From NCBI GenBank assembly GCA_000349905.1, contig KB722736.1, positions 1,114,536-1,178,535 on the forward strand: 64,000 nucleotides of DNA, read 5' to 3'. The notes below the pieces were generated by a model. The model was given only the letters and a program-made list of their open reading frames with translations. It was not told where the DNA came from and ran no database searches. Both the position numbers and the translations under genes were made by a program. Shown piece by piece: positions 23,921 through 34,411 of this stretch. The DNA comes from Volvariella volvacea V23 (taxonomy: Eukaryota; Basidiomycota; Agaricomycetes; Agaricales; Pluteaceae). Every line of letters starts with the position of its first letter. The stretch's first letter is position 1.

Positions 23921-24298
23921 AGCGACCGATCCGCTTGAAAGGCCATGATGCGAAGTAATCCCAGAGACGTAGTTACTTCATATGCTAATTCCGTTGTGCT
24001 GAGCTGTACCACATATAAGAGCTGGTTGTGGGGGATCTCGTTCTCTGTTCAAGATGGATAGTCCACAACTCCAAGTCCTGCACTACACTGGAGAGGCACG
24101 TGACCGTCGAAATTTTTGGCGGAGTGGTTTGCTGGTTCAGGCCGTTACTGGCTCCAGCAACCAACACCTACCGTAGTGCTCAAGCTTTTGCCTGGGTGTT
24201 GAGATTCCCGGAAAGCCAGAGGGAGTCGCGGCATGTGGTTTGTTGTCTTGTCGCCCAATTCATGCCCACATTGCTCACCAAACTTCCACAGCTGACTT

Positions 24299-26623
24299 AT
24301 GTTCCTGTGTCGCCGACTACTCCCACAGGTCCAAATTGCGCGTTACAACCTACATTCAGAGTTTTCGCGAAGAACACTATCAAGTATACGATATAGACAA
24401 CCGGTTATTTACTCTGTTCGCTTCAACAACGATGAGGCATCTAATCGTTCTTCCATACCATTTCCAACTCCAACCCATACCCTCACTCAGACCGACTCGG
24501 CAGGACTCTTCTCATCTCTGTCGCCGCTCAATGGTACTGACGCGTCAGAGAACATTCGCGAGCTGGACAAGTACGTCGAGCTACGAAGACAAGACTGCAA
24601 GTTAGTGGCCACCATACCAAGTTCGGAATATCGCCGCGTTCTCAGACAAGCGCAGCGAGCGTCGGATTTCCAGGTCCTCCAACAGGCGCTGCAAGATATT
24701 GTCGTGTTGTTTCCGGACGATAGAGCTGCAGAACTACTCCCCTTCGCTCTGGCCACGTGCGACCTGTCTAAACTGCCTTTGCACCTTGTCCATCTCATCG
24801 TGAAGTACCTGCAAGACATTCCAGATTCACCAGAGCTTTTCTCAACGCGAATAGTGGATAAACTGATGCAACTGGCAATCAATCCCCCTTGCCCGAATGA
24901 CACGTCTCTACTCTTACCTTTGTGCCCCATAATACAAGATTGTCTCTCAGGACACCCCGTTCCACCCGGCGCATCTGCCATAACGTATAATCCCCCATCC
25001 CTCATTCATACGACATTCTCCTTCATACACAAGCTGTTGACTCATTCTCACGCCCAGCAGGCGTTGGACATCTTCCAATCACTTATTACACTTGGTCAAA
25101 TTCCGCCAGAAGCGATGCAAGAAGGGGATAGCACGTCGCAAAACTTTACTACCATAATATATTCAGCTTTGGTGAGAGCCAGTATGCACTGGAATTGGCG
25201 ACCTCTCGCGGCCAACCTCCTCCAACAATTAGTCTCATCTCCACAAGGTCGGGATATATCCGTAGCAAACGTCGTCGTGGATACCGTGTATGCGCTTCTC
25301 GATACACCGAATTGGAAGGATATTGGAGTCAGCGGGAAACTTTTACGGGATGTGCACCCAATAATGCCTGCGCCTGACGGCCTTATTCGCCATTTTTACA
25401 CATCTGCGGCCGAATGTCTGCAACCTGCAGAGGCTGAGAAGCTTTACGCGTTCACTCGGACTCCGTCAATTCGAGACGAGCACCAGTACCCGCCTCCCCA
25501 GGGCGCGGCACTTCCATGGCTGATGCACCATCTGGCCACCAGAAGCAAATACACGTTCCTTTCGCGTGCGTTGGCCACGGAGGTGGTTGAGCAGTGCCTA
25601 CCCATCCCCTTACAGTTTCGAGCACGGTTCATTTCAGATACAGCGCGTAATGGTTACGGACGACTAGCCAGAGCATTGTGGGAGCGTTATGCGGCTGGAA
25701 AGGACCGAGAACTCATTGTGGGCAACGCTGCATTGATGGTGCGAATGGTCAGCCTGTTCTCCCATCTTAGTGAAAGGATCGATGATTCCCTGGATGCTCG
25801 CAAGTCCGAATCCGAAGACGACAATCCATCTCTCTCACATACAGAGCTAGAAGAACGGTCAGCCGACCTGGATAAATTTCTAGAAAGGGTTATCACGGAG
25901 TACCGACAGCATCACGAGCCACTCAAGACTGCCACCCACCAGAATTTGACTTCATTTGCTCGGGCGTGCTTCATCCTCGGGAAATTTGCGGATGGGTTCG
26001 AGGCATTTAAAATTTTGCTTTCTCGTAGGGAGGTCCCTGACCTGTACGACATCAATGTCGCTCTAACTGCGATGGCCGAGCAGCGACCCCGCGCTGCTGC
26101 AGGCATGATTGACCGCATGATTGAGAAGGGATTGGAGCCGGACGCGGTTACCTTTGGGACAGTGATGCATTACGCAGTATCACACAAGGACGCGGAGCTT
26201 GTAGACGAGATGGTCCGTCGGGCTCGCGAGCTGAAGGGCGGAAGGCTCAGTCTGAAGTCTGTGGCGTCAATCGTTCGCGCAAACGTGGCAGTCCATGACA
26301 ACGCTTCCAAAGCGGGCCTGCGAGCGCGGCTGCAGGATGCCCTAGAGATCGTGCAGACGCTAGCGAAATTCAAGTTCGCGTCATCACCGCAAACGGGAAA
26401 GTATCTAGTGTCAGCATCACTCCGTGCCGGAGACCCAGAGCTGGCGTTCAAATTTTGGCGGCTGCTCGCGAGGCACAGCGCTGAATGGGAGGACGAGGAG
26501 CAGGTACGGCAACGGCGGCTGATCAGCAACATGATCTGGAGACGCAAGAGGAGGGGTCAGCTGAGAGCAGAACGGGCTCGGGAGATGCTCTGGCAGCTCC
26601 GTCATCGGGACAAGATAGAATAG
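24299..26623 (+). CDS. Pentatricopeptide-repeat-like protein, probably mitochondrial
   Basis: A single uninterrupted 774-residue frame in an otherwise intron-rich region. The N terminus (MFLCRRLLPQVQIARYNLHS and FSRRTLSSIRYRQ) is rich in Arg and Ser with almost no acidic residues, as in mitochondrial presequences. Much of the protein is predicted-looking alpha-helical repeat. The clearest PPR-like units are near residues 580-660 (YDINVALTAMAEQRPRAAAG, then MIDRMIEKGLEPDAVTFGTV and MHYAVSHKDAELVDEMVRRA). Proteins of this type bind organellar RNA and act in its processing or translation; the target is unknown. The C terminus is strongly basic (RRKRRGQLRAERAREML). No specific orthologue was recognised. 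Confidence 0.78.
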   Translation: MFLCRRLLPQVQIARYNLHSEFSRRTLSSIRYRQPVIYSVRFNNDEASNRSSIPFPTPTHTLTQTDSAGLFSSLSPLNGTDASENIRELDKYVELRRQDCKLVATIPSSEYRRVLRQAQRASDFQVLQQALQDIVVLFPDDRAAELLPFALATCDLSKLPLHLVHLIVKYLQDIPDSPELFSTRIVDKLMQLAINPPCPNDTSLLLPLCPIIQDCLSGHPVPPGASAITYNPPSLIHTTFSFIHKLLTHSHAQQALDIFQSLITLGQIPPEAMQEGDSTSQNFTTIIYSALVRASMHWNWRPLAANLLQQLVSSPQGRDISVANVVVDTVYALLDTPNWKDIGVSGKLLRDVHPIMPAPDGLIRHFYTSAAECLQPAEAEKLYAFTRTPSIRDEHQYPPPQGAALPWLMHHLATRSKYTFLSRALATEVVEQCLPIPLQFRARFISDTARNGYGRLARALWERYAAGKDRELIVGNAALMVRMVSLFSHLSERIDDSLDARKSESEDDNPSLSHTELEERSADLDKFLERVITEYRQHHEPLKTATHQNLTSFARACFILGKFADGFEAFKILLSRREVPDLYDINVALTAMAEQRPRAAAGMIDRMIEKGLEPDAVTFGTVMHYAVSHKDAELVDEMVRRARELKGGRLSLKSVASIVRANVAVHDNASKAGLRARLQDALEIVQTLAKFKFASSPQTGKYLVSASLRAGDPELAFKFWRLLARHSAEWEDEEQVRQRRLISNMIWRRKRRGQLRAERAREMLWQLRHRDKIE

Positions 26624-27085
26624 GGGTGTATGTACATTAGGCGATAGAATGTATCCACGTTAAAATCCTGGAGCAAAAAGCACCGGGGGGTGGTTGGTGT
26701 TTGGTTGTGCGTGTTGTGGATCGAGAACTCGGAAAGAGCCGCGGCTGAGTCGGATACGGGGGTAATGGATGTGTGTTTGATGAGATCAAGAGGGGAGGGA
26801 GATTTGTGAGCCAGATGATTGGGTCCGGAGATTGGCCGAGTCGGGTAGAGGAGGGGGGCTGTTCTCGTGATAGACATCCATGTTGGGATCCATGCGCAAG
26901 CTCGTCTGTCTGGTTTCTGAACAAGTTGGATATAAATCGTGAACAAGATTTGCTTCCATAGCGCCCGAATCCCAAACAACTGTGCCACGGGAACAACAAA
27001 CACACGTCTCTGAAAAACCGCGCGGCCGACAACCACTGCTCATCCCTGCCCCGCACCCAGCTCTGCCCTGCTCTCCTCCCCCACC
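26624..27085. other. Intergenic region upstream of the Zn2Cys6 factor
   Basis: This 460 bp separates the PPR-like stop from the first candidate ATG of the transcription factor. Minus-strand open frames here have no ATG-supported motif and look like chance. It is likely the 3' UTR followed by a promoter. Confidence 0.4.
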
Positions 27086-30009
27086 ATGCCCGCTGCCCGT
27101 CCCAAGAAAGAGAGCAACTCGGCCACCACCCCCGTCTGACGACAAGGAGTCCCAGAACCGAAAACAGCAAGAGCAAGCGAAAGTATGTTCAAATAGTCCG
27201 ATTTTTTATCCGACGCCTTTCTGTCGCGTTTTGCCCCCTCTTCGTCCCCGCATCCCCCACATCCATCTCTCCACACTCTTCTCGCTTTCTGCGTCGTGAT
27301 TCAAATTCCGGTCATCCATGTTAATTTCTCTTCCTATCCTCGTTTCTTTGCACTGTACTGATCTTTTCCCGCGCCCCCGCCAACAGGAGACAGTCCCAGA
27401 GTCAGTTTTAGCCTTCTTGCTTCTTCCGCCGCTCGATCCTAACCTTCATCTTATCCTTATCTAGGCTGCGACGCCTGCCGAGCTCGCAAAGTCCGTTGCG
27501 CAAGAGAGAACCCAGACGACCCCAAGCAGCAATGCAAGCACTGCATCACGCTCGGCATCCCTTGCACGTATGACTACCAACCCAAAAAACGAGGGCCACC
27601 CAACCTGTGAGCTTCAGTTGTCGTGTCACTTACGGCATTTAGTAACGCTTTGAGAAAGCTACCTGCGTCGCCTGCAGGAGGCTGCTGCTGCCGCCGCCGC
27701 CCAGCAGCAGCAGTCAGAGATCCAAGGCGAACGGGATACGTCCTCCTCACCGGTATCGACCATCACAAGCCCGACACAGAACATCATTTCCCCCAGCATC
27801 GGTCCCAAAAGTCCCACCTCGTTCCTCGAGCCTAATCTCAACACCATGCCCTCCATCGCCAACGTGCCTATCCCTCCGTCGAGATATCCTATCGCAGCGG
27901 ACACGTACCACCCGCACTATCCCACACCGAACTCGTTAACCCAGAATGGCTACAACGGGCCCCGCCAACCCGAATCCGGCACAAATGGTAATCCTCTAAT
28001 TCTCTCACCTACTTCTCCAAAGAACGATATTCCTCAAACCTATTCATCCCCACCAGAGTCCTTCAGTACATATCCGTTGTACAACTGGTCCTACAAACAG
28101 CAACATCAGCTGCTACCAATACCACCGCCCACCGCCATTCCGCCTCTATCTTATTATTATCGACCACACCGACTCGAAGACATTGCCCCCCGCGACACAA
28201 TATCACTTATCATTGCATTATTTTTCGATTTTGTTTATCCACTTACGCCATGTGTCCACAAGCCGTCGTTCATGGCAGATTTGCACGCTCGTCGGGAGGA
28301 GCGCGATCCCCTCTTCTTTGCCCTAGTCATGTCTACCGTCGCATCCACGCTCGTCCAAGTACCCCGCTCATACCTCCCCATGGAGCGCCATGTCGTCCGA
28401 AAGCTCGCACAAGTAAGTCTGTCCCTTTTGTCGAATATTTTAGGTATTCATCTGTGCGCTTCCCAGACCTGCCACGAAGCCAGTCGCCACATCTCAGTAG
28501 CCTCTTACGATCCACCTACATCTATGCACGTTATTATTCGTTATTTGTGCGTACCACAGCGGCGCTCGTCGTTTCGTGTTACTAACTTGATATGGTAAAA
28601 CAGCGACTGTATTTATCACTTCTGTGAAGGCCACGATGCCACCCAGCACGCCGCCTTTGGCGAAGCGGCACATATTGCTATTACGCTTCGTCTACACGAG
28701 GAAGCGTCATACGACGTCTTAGATCCCGTAGAATGTGAAGTCCGAAGACGCATCTTTTGGTTGCTGTTTGGAGGTAAGAGACAAATTCTAGTTGGTACCA
28801 TCTTCTCATGCAACCCCACAGCGGACAAATCTATGTCAATCCTCCTCGGTCGGCCCATATCTCTTCGTGACGAAGATTGTACCGTGCATTTCCCGAAGGA
28901 ACTCGATGATGAATAGTATGTGTCTCTCCTTTTCCGATATTTTCCCTATTAACCTTTGGATCGCCTTTTAGTATCACACCGAGTGCCTATCTTCCCCAAC
29001 CGCATGGGAAAACTGCTATAGTCTCCGGTCTGAATTATACGTCGAGGATCTTTGCTCTCCTCGGAGAGATCCTTGTCCGTATTCGTGTGGATAAGCGCTC
29101 ACCTCCACAAGGCCAGTTTGCGACTGCGAGGCTAGAAGAGGTTCAATCATTGCATAGCCGCATTATGGCTGCATTGAGCCATGCACCTGACCCACTTCGC
29201 TTGAAGCAGGCGCACTCTCAATCACACCTTCCCCCTGAATATGGCGGTGCCGGCTTCAGACAGGCTACATTGGGCGAAGTTAAGGACTTCTTTGACAACC
29301 CCAATGCATCTCGTGCAAATGCTTTGAACCCGTTCCTTGTCATGCAGTCGAATTTATACGTCACTCAGGTACGTTTACTCCTGCTCCGCTCAATGTATTG
29401 CGACTCAACTCCTCTCACTTGCAGCAACTCGTTCGCTTTGTTATCGAGCAATACCGAGACGAACTGCTCATGTCACTCCATGGCAACATCGATGAGCTTC
29501 AGGTAGCCCAGGAGCGAGAGGCCGTAGCCAGCGACCTACTCAATATCCTTCACTCGTAAGTTGCATCGGCCTCCTTGTCCCCTTCCTTACTAACAACCAC
29601 TTTAGGATCCCAATCCAATCTATTGCTACCAATGGTCCAAGTTTGGTAAGTAGGCGTTTAGAGGATGTCATTGATGATCGACTGATGAGAAACGGCACAA
29701 AGGTACATAAAGTGCGGTTCGTTGCTTCGACCTTATTGGACGCCGTACGGAAAGCGGAAACTGCTCCGGCGTCCGCTGCCCGGGCTCACGCATACCTATG
29801 TGAGAAAATACATCCCCTTTTATTCCCGGAGATGATCATCTGACCTTGCACCATTAGGGGATTTCCTGAGCATTCTGTCGGAAATTGAGAGAAACTATTT
29901 GTTCGTCAACTTCTCTTTTTTCACATGTGCTAGAAACTGATTGTCTTGGTGCAGATTGGATGACGATAGGGATGGCACATCAAATGGTGATGGTATCATG
30001 ATGACTTGA
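27086..30009 (+). CDS. Zn2Cys6 fungal-specific transcription factor; frame break near the start
   Basis: DNA-binding regulator with an N-terminal Zn2Cys6 cluster and a fungal_trans (MHR) domain. The zinc cluster reads SCDACRARKVRCARENP, then QCKHCITLGIPCTYDYQ, and is followed by KKRGPPNLYLRRLQEAAAAA, giving six Cys with correct spacing. It is assembled across a 14-nt micro-exon (27387-27400). A poly-Ala/Gln tract and a Pro/Ser-rich linker come next. The MHR domain begins at YRPHRLEDIAPRDTISLIIA and includes FVYPLTPCVHKPSFMADLHA, ECEVRRRIFWLLFGADKSMS and ILLGRPISLRDEDC. The last exon ends GTSNGDGIMMT with a TGA at 30007. The ATG at 27086 has an ideal context (CCACCATGCC) and a plausible N terminus (MPAARPKKESNSATTPV), but that frame stops after 17 codons. 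The exon feeding the zinc cluster is in another frame. No regulated pathway can be named. Confidence 0.85.
27387..27400 (+). other. 14-nt micro-exon before the Zn2Cys6 cluster
   Basis: An upstream exon ending at 27182 (donor GTATGT), this 14-nt exon and the exon from 27465 join to read SKSKRKRQSQSCDACRARK. An alternative acceptor seven bases further on would leave a 7-nt exon and a different upstream frame. Either way a very small exon is needed to bridge to the cluster. Confidence 0.55.
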
Positions 30010-30201
30010 GCATCCTGTGTGCTGTCAGTGGAGTTTTGAGGAAGTTGCCGTGTAGGATCATGAGGCATGCCAACCTTGTACGCGCCTATATCGAAATTTG
30101 CTATTCTATCTCGATGTATACCCTTCAGACTGCAGATATTATTCTATGTATTCAGATTGTGTTTTTAGCATTATTCTTAGCCTCTCCCCTCTACACATGT
30201 A

Positions 30202-30301
30202 NNNNNNNNNNNNNNNNNNNNNNNNNNNNNNNNNNNNNNNNNNNNNNNNNNNNNNNNNNNNNNNNNNNNNNNNNNNNNNNNNNNNNNNNNNNNNNNNNNN
30301 N
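30202..30301. other. Assembly gap of 100 N
   Basis: An exact run of 100 undetermined bases, the customary placeholder for a scaffold join of unknown length. It lies between the transcription factor stop (30009) and AOS1 start (30471), so neither coding region is visibly interrupted. Distance and linkage across it are not certain. Confidence 0.97.
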
Positions 30302-30470
30302 GCCCCAATATGGGCCGTCACATTATACGTAATGTCACACAGAGTCACGCCCACGAACGCGTGAATGGCAACGTTAACTCACCAGATCTTGTGGAGCGCG
30401 TACCAGGCTATATCGACTTTCGAGGTCAGGATTCTACTACATGACAACACCGGTATCCTCTAGGCACCTC

Positions 30471-31901
30471 ATGGCAGCTCAAGACAACACAACAACAAGT
30501 GCTCTAACGGAAGAGGAAGCAACTCGCTATGATCGCCAAATGCGTCTATGGGGACTCGAGGCACAGCAGAGGTAGGTGCCCTTCTCGTTCCCAAAGAGAT
30601 TTACACAACGCAACACGAATAGAATGCGAAATGCCACGATCCTCGTGCATCGTCTCCGAGCGACCGCAACAGAGGCCATAAAAAACTTGGTGCTAGCTGG
30701 TATTGGCAAGCTGATCATCTTGGACGATGGTGTTGTGACCGAGGAGGATCTCGGTGCCGGTTTCTTTTTTAGGGATGAAGACGTTGGCAAGCAGGTGTGT
30801 TAGATTCGCCTTTGAATCCCGAAAGATTTCACTACTTAGGCTTTGGGTCGGTGCGGTTATTCACTGGTAATTCTTCGGTGGGTTGTGATCCCCTCTCTGC
30901 TCAGAGACTGGTGGCCGCGAAACCTAGAGTGGAAAGTCTCAACCCCCTTGTGACTGTGGAGACAATTACAGTATCAATGGCAATAGACGGGCCTGAATTC
31001 GACGCCCTAGTCCAGGCAGTCGATTTGGTGTGTGTAACGGATTGGGACAAGGACGGTCTTGTGAGCAACAATCTCCGTCGACAAGTAGCAATATCCCCAA
31101 CTTGCTGGGAACTGTAACGATCTCTATGCACCAGATTCGCATTAATGGAATTTGCCGAAGACACGGAAAGCCTTTCTACGCAGGCGGAACGTATGGCCTC
31201 CTAGGGTACATCTTCTGTGATCTTCTAACGCACGAATTTATTGCGCCGTAAGTCCACCCTGCAGTCTGCCAACGTTATTGTCTGGTTTGGACTCACAAGG
31301 ATGCTTTGATTATCAGGGATCGTTCTGGGTCTAAGGATGCACCGAAAAATGTTAAGGCCACGGCTACGTATCCGCCCCTCCATTTGGCGCTGCACCACCA
31401 ATGGGGCGGACTCACGAAGCGGCAGACGAAAGAACTCAATCCAGCTATTGTCTTTACCATCTTAGGTACGATTTCCTTTCTGTATTACTCTGTACAATTT
31501 TTTTTTACATTCTTTCTACTCCAAGCAATATGGCAGTATCAATCGACGCATAACGGGCAACTTCCGAATAGCTTCGAACATGCGGCTGAGCTCGAGTCAA
31601 TTGCCAACACCCTTGTAGCGGAGGCCGATGTCAACAGGCAGGTGCTCACAGAAGTTCCTAAGGAACTTATTGAGTAAGTTTGCCCGCCTACATGGTCTGG
31701 AGCTGGTATGAATATGTTGCTCTTAGGTCTGTTGCTACGACAGCAGTACACGAGTTCTCACCAGTTTGTGCCATTGTTGGCGGCATGCTGGCTCAAGATA
31801 TTTTGAAGGCCCTTGCTGCTCGCGAAGCACCAATAGCCAATTTCTTTGCCTTTGATGGGAATACTGGAAGTGGCACTGTCAGCCGAATGAACATGCCATG
31901 A
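30471..31901 (+). CDS. AOS1: SUMO-activating enzyme subunit 1 (AOS1/SAE1)
   Basis: Non-catalytic half of the heterodimeric SUMO E1 (with UBA2), which adenylates SUMO for transfer. The ATG at 30471 starts MAAQDNTTTSALTEEEATRY, and DRQMRLWGLEAQQRMRNATI is the family signature. Next are ATEAIKNLVLAGIGKLIILD and EEDLGAGFFFRDEDVGKQ (ThiF/E1 fold), PRVESLNPLV, VCVTDWDKDG, KPFYAGGTYGLLGYIFCDLL and the C-terminal EFSPVCAIVGGMLAQDILKA and FFAFDGNTGSG. The length of about 340 residues fits. No catalytic Cys is expected in this subunit. The usual Gly-x-x-Gly nucleotide-loop region reads VHRLRATATEAIKN, so the family glycines are substituted. About five introns are inferred. Confidence 0.93.
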
Positions 31902-34411
31902 TCCTATTTGGCGACCGTTTTGGTCTTTGTCCTTGAGTTTACATTCGAGATATATCCGAGGTTTTATCTGTGCTAATGCAATGTCTATGTTTGAAATAAT
32001 GTGACACAGGGGTAGCCGAGAGCAACAGAGGTTGTGCTGGCATCGCTTGTACCATAGGTTTCCTTAATGCACAGGGGCAATCTCTCGTTGTCGTCCTTCA
32101 TCACTCACTCTGGATTTTACAAGAGTTGTCTCGACCAATCCAACGTCAATGTGAAACCCACCTCAACGTCCCTACGCGAAATGCGAACTATGCCCGGCCC
32201 TCGCTGAATGCCATAGTCCGCAAGGATAAACAAGCATGTTGACTTACTTCCCAGTATTCTGATCGATATCAACGCTATCTGTTGATTTAGAGTTAACCCC
32301 TTGCAGCCCATTCCCCCCGCTCACCGGACGACATATTGACCTGCGCGGGCCGGTGGAGTTATAGGCATTTTAGAACCCACTATGCTTTCGGTGTTCAGCG
32401 AGGGTAATTGAACCCAAATTACCCCGTCAGTCATTGCAAACATGCCCCAGATTTCTGTGCCATGAAGTAGACCCTGCAGCACCCCGCAACCCCAGTCCGT
32501 AAAGTCAAATTTTTCCGCAATGGAAAGAAGCTGTGGGATCATTTTACTATTCAGGTTGGTGGTGCAGAGTAATTTCCTATAGGCGGACTTGCTGGTTTAT
32601 CCGTTTCCTGACGATCACTAGCCCTAATCAGAAAGTTAAGTGAAAAGGGCTCCCTCGGTCGGATATATTGTGGATTTATTGACTCTAACCGTATGGATCT
32701 GATCACTGGAAGTAATCCCTGGTGCAGGAACGAACGCTATGGCCCTACGAAAATTCCCATCATCGCAGTCATCTGGCAGGTCTGCCGCCAGGAGCGGGCC
32801 CCTACTATGCAGATAAATCTGCTGACCATGTTTTTGCGGTCATGCCAATTTTTACAAGCTCTGGTACATGTGGAAGGACATTCCTCGGCCAGTAGCGCTA
32901 TTAATACCGAGACAAGAGATCTGCTAACGGTACCGCGTCATTCCGGGGATGAGGTTGACGAACCTTGTTGTGGCTTGTCGCATCTGTCATCCTGGCAAGT
33001 TAGATTTTGACTGTTGTTCAACCGCTCAATAACAGCAGGACGTGTATGGACATCAGCGCCACATGTGGTGGCTGCCTTTGCGTTGAAGGTACGTAAAGAA
33101 TTATACTTCTAAGTTCTGAGCCGGTATCCTATGGCGTTATCTCCGTTTGTTAAGAGAGCCTTCCATGTCCAGGGCTGAAATCCCTCGCTAGTTTTCAAGT
33201 TACCGATTACGAGGGTCGCTCACGACCATGAATTTGAGGCGTTAATGTTGTGATATGCGTTGTGTGGGAAACTCAATAAACCATTCTTGGATAACCCAAT
33301 GGGTGAAGGTGGAGGTCCGAAGCAGGGTTGGCGGCAGAGACATGTTGTGGTCACACCAATCCTCCAGAGGGGCTGTGATTTTGGCTAATACTACCGCTCA
33401 ATGCAGGTCTACTGAACTTGGCATGTGGTCTCGATCACTTCGAGGGAATAAGGCCTCCGAGTATTAATGTGGAGAAGTATTGTCACACTCCTTGAACTCC
33501 AACGCTTAAATTCTTATCCCGTCATGACCAGGCTAGTCATGCGTCGGATTCCGTCAGAACACAGCAGAACACTTCTTATTTTTTGAAATAAGAACCCTCG
33601 CATGCTGGGGCCGTCGATGGGAATGTTCAACGCAAGTGCCGTTGATGGAAGTGGCCACAAGTGAGCTCACTTCGCGAGGTCCCTCGTGATGTCCTCCGAT
33701 GTCGGCATGCATAATCGATCCAAATGGGCAGCTGTGCGGCATTGTTTGCTCTCGAGGCAGCCGGGGAAGGCATGTTTTCCTTGAAGCTCGTAGAAGTGCC
33801 GATCACAAGACTCCGTTCTGTTGTCCCCCTACTGGGTCCGGGAAAGGCTACTTACTACTACCGCATATCGCACAAGATTGCAAGGCCTTCTCTCGGCGGT
33901 AAAGGGCGCAACTGGCTCCGGTATCGTCGACGTCCGGACTTCTCTGCCTTTCGACTCATTGCTATGAAAGCGATAACTCCGTAGATGTGAGGCATATGAA
34001 TATGAATGAGATTATCTACAAGATTTCGGGGGTGATATGATGGCCCATCTGAATCTACTGTATGTTAGTTGATACGTATACGATGCCGTTGTCGGGTTCA
34101 TCACTGTTATTGTTGCCTGTCAGTGGTCCGTCTCGAGACAGCCAAGCTCTACTATGGTCAGATTTCTTGGCTGGCTGTGGTGAATTGTACTGGGACACAA
34201 CACTGACATGGCATGTTGTGTGTTCAAGAGATCAAGTACTTCATGTGCGGCGCCTGCATTTGCTTGTGCATTTGCTTGAGGCTGGGGACCAGAGCTTGAC
34301 GTCATCGGCTACGGAGTGAGCTCGGCATTGGGCTCAATTCATCTGACCTCCACGCTCGTTGTACTTGCCCGTTCCCCCCAACCGCTGTTCGAAACGCTCT
34401 TTACAGTCAGA
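31902..34411. other. 2.5 kb stretch with no convincing gene
   Basis: All open frames are short and do not chain into a known family. Weak coding-like pieces exist: a minus-strand frame at about 32321-32542 (IPQLLSIAEKFDFTDWGCGV) and a plus-strand piece at about 32761-32890 (GPYYADKSADHVFAVMPIF), and neither has a start and end that fit. The right end should be the PLD promoter. I see no terminal repeats, transposase motifs or RNA gene. Confidence 0.45.

Noticed and set aside
26637..27176. 179-codon minus-strand frame upstream of the Zn2Cys6 factor
   Set aside because: It is compositionally odd, has no splice-linked partner and no motif, and overlaps the probable promoter and first exon of the factor.
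30006..30364. Open frames spanning the N gap
   Set aside because: They exist only because N bases are translated as X. They carry no evidence of coding.
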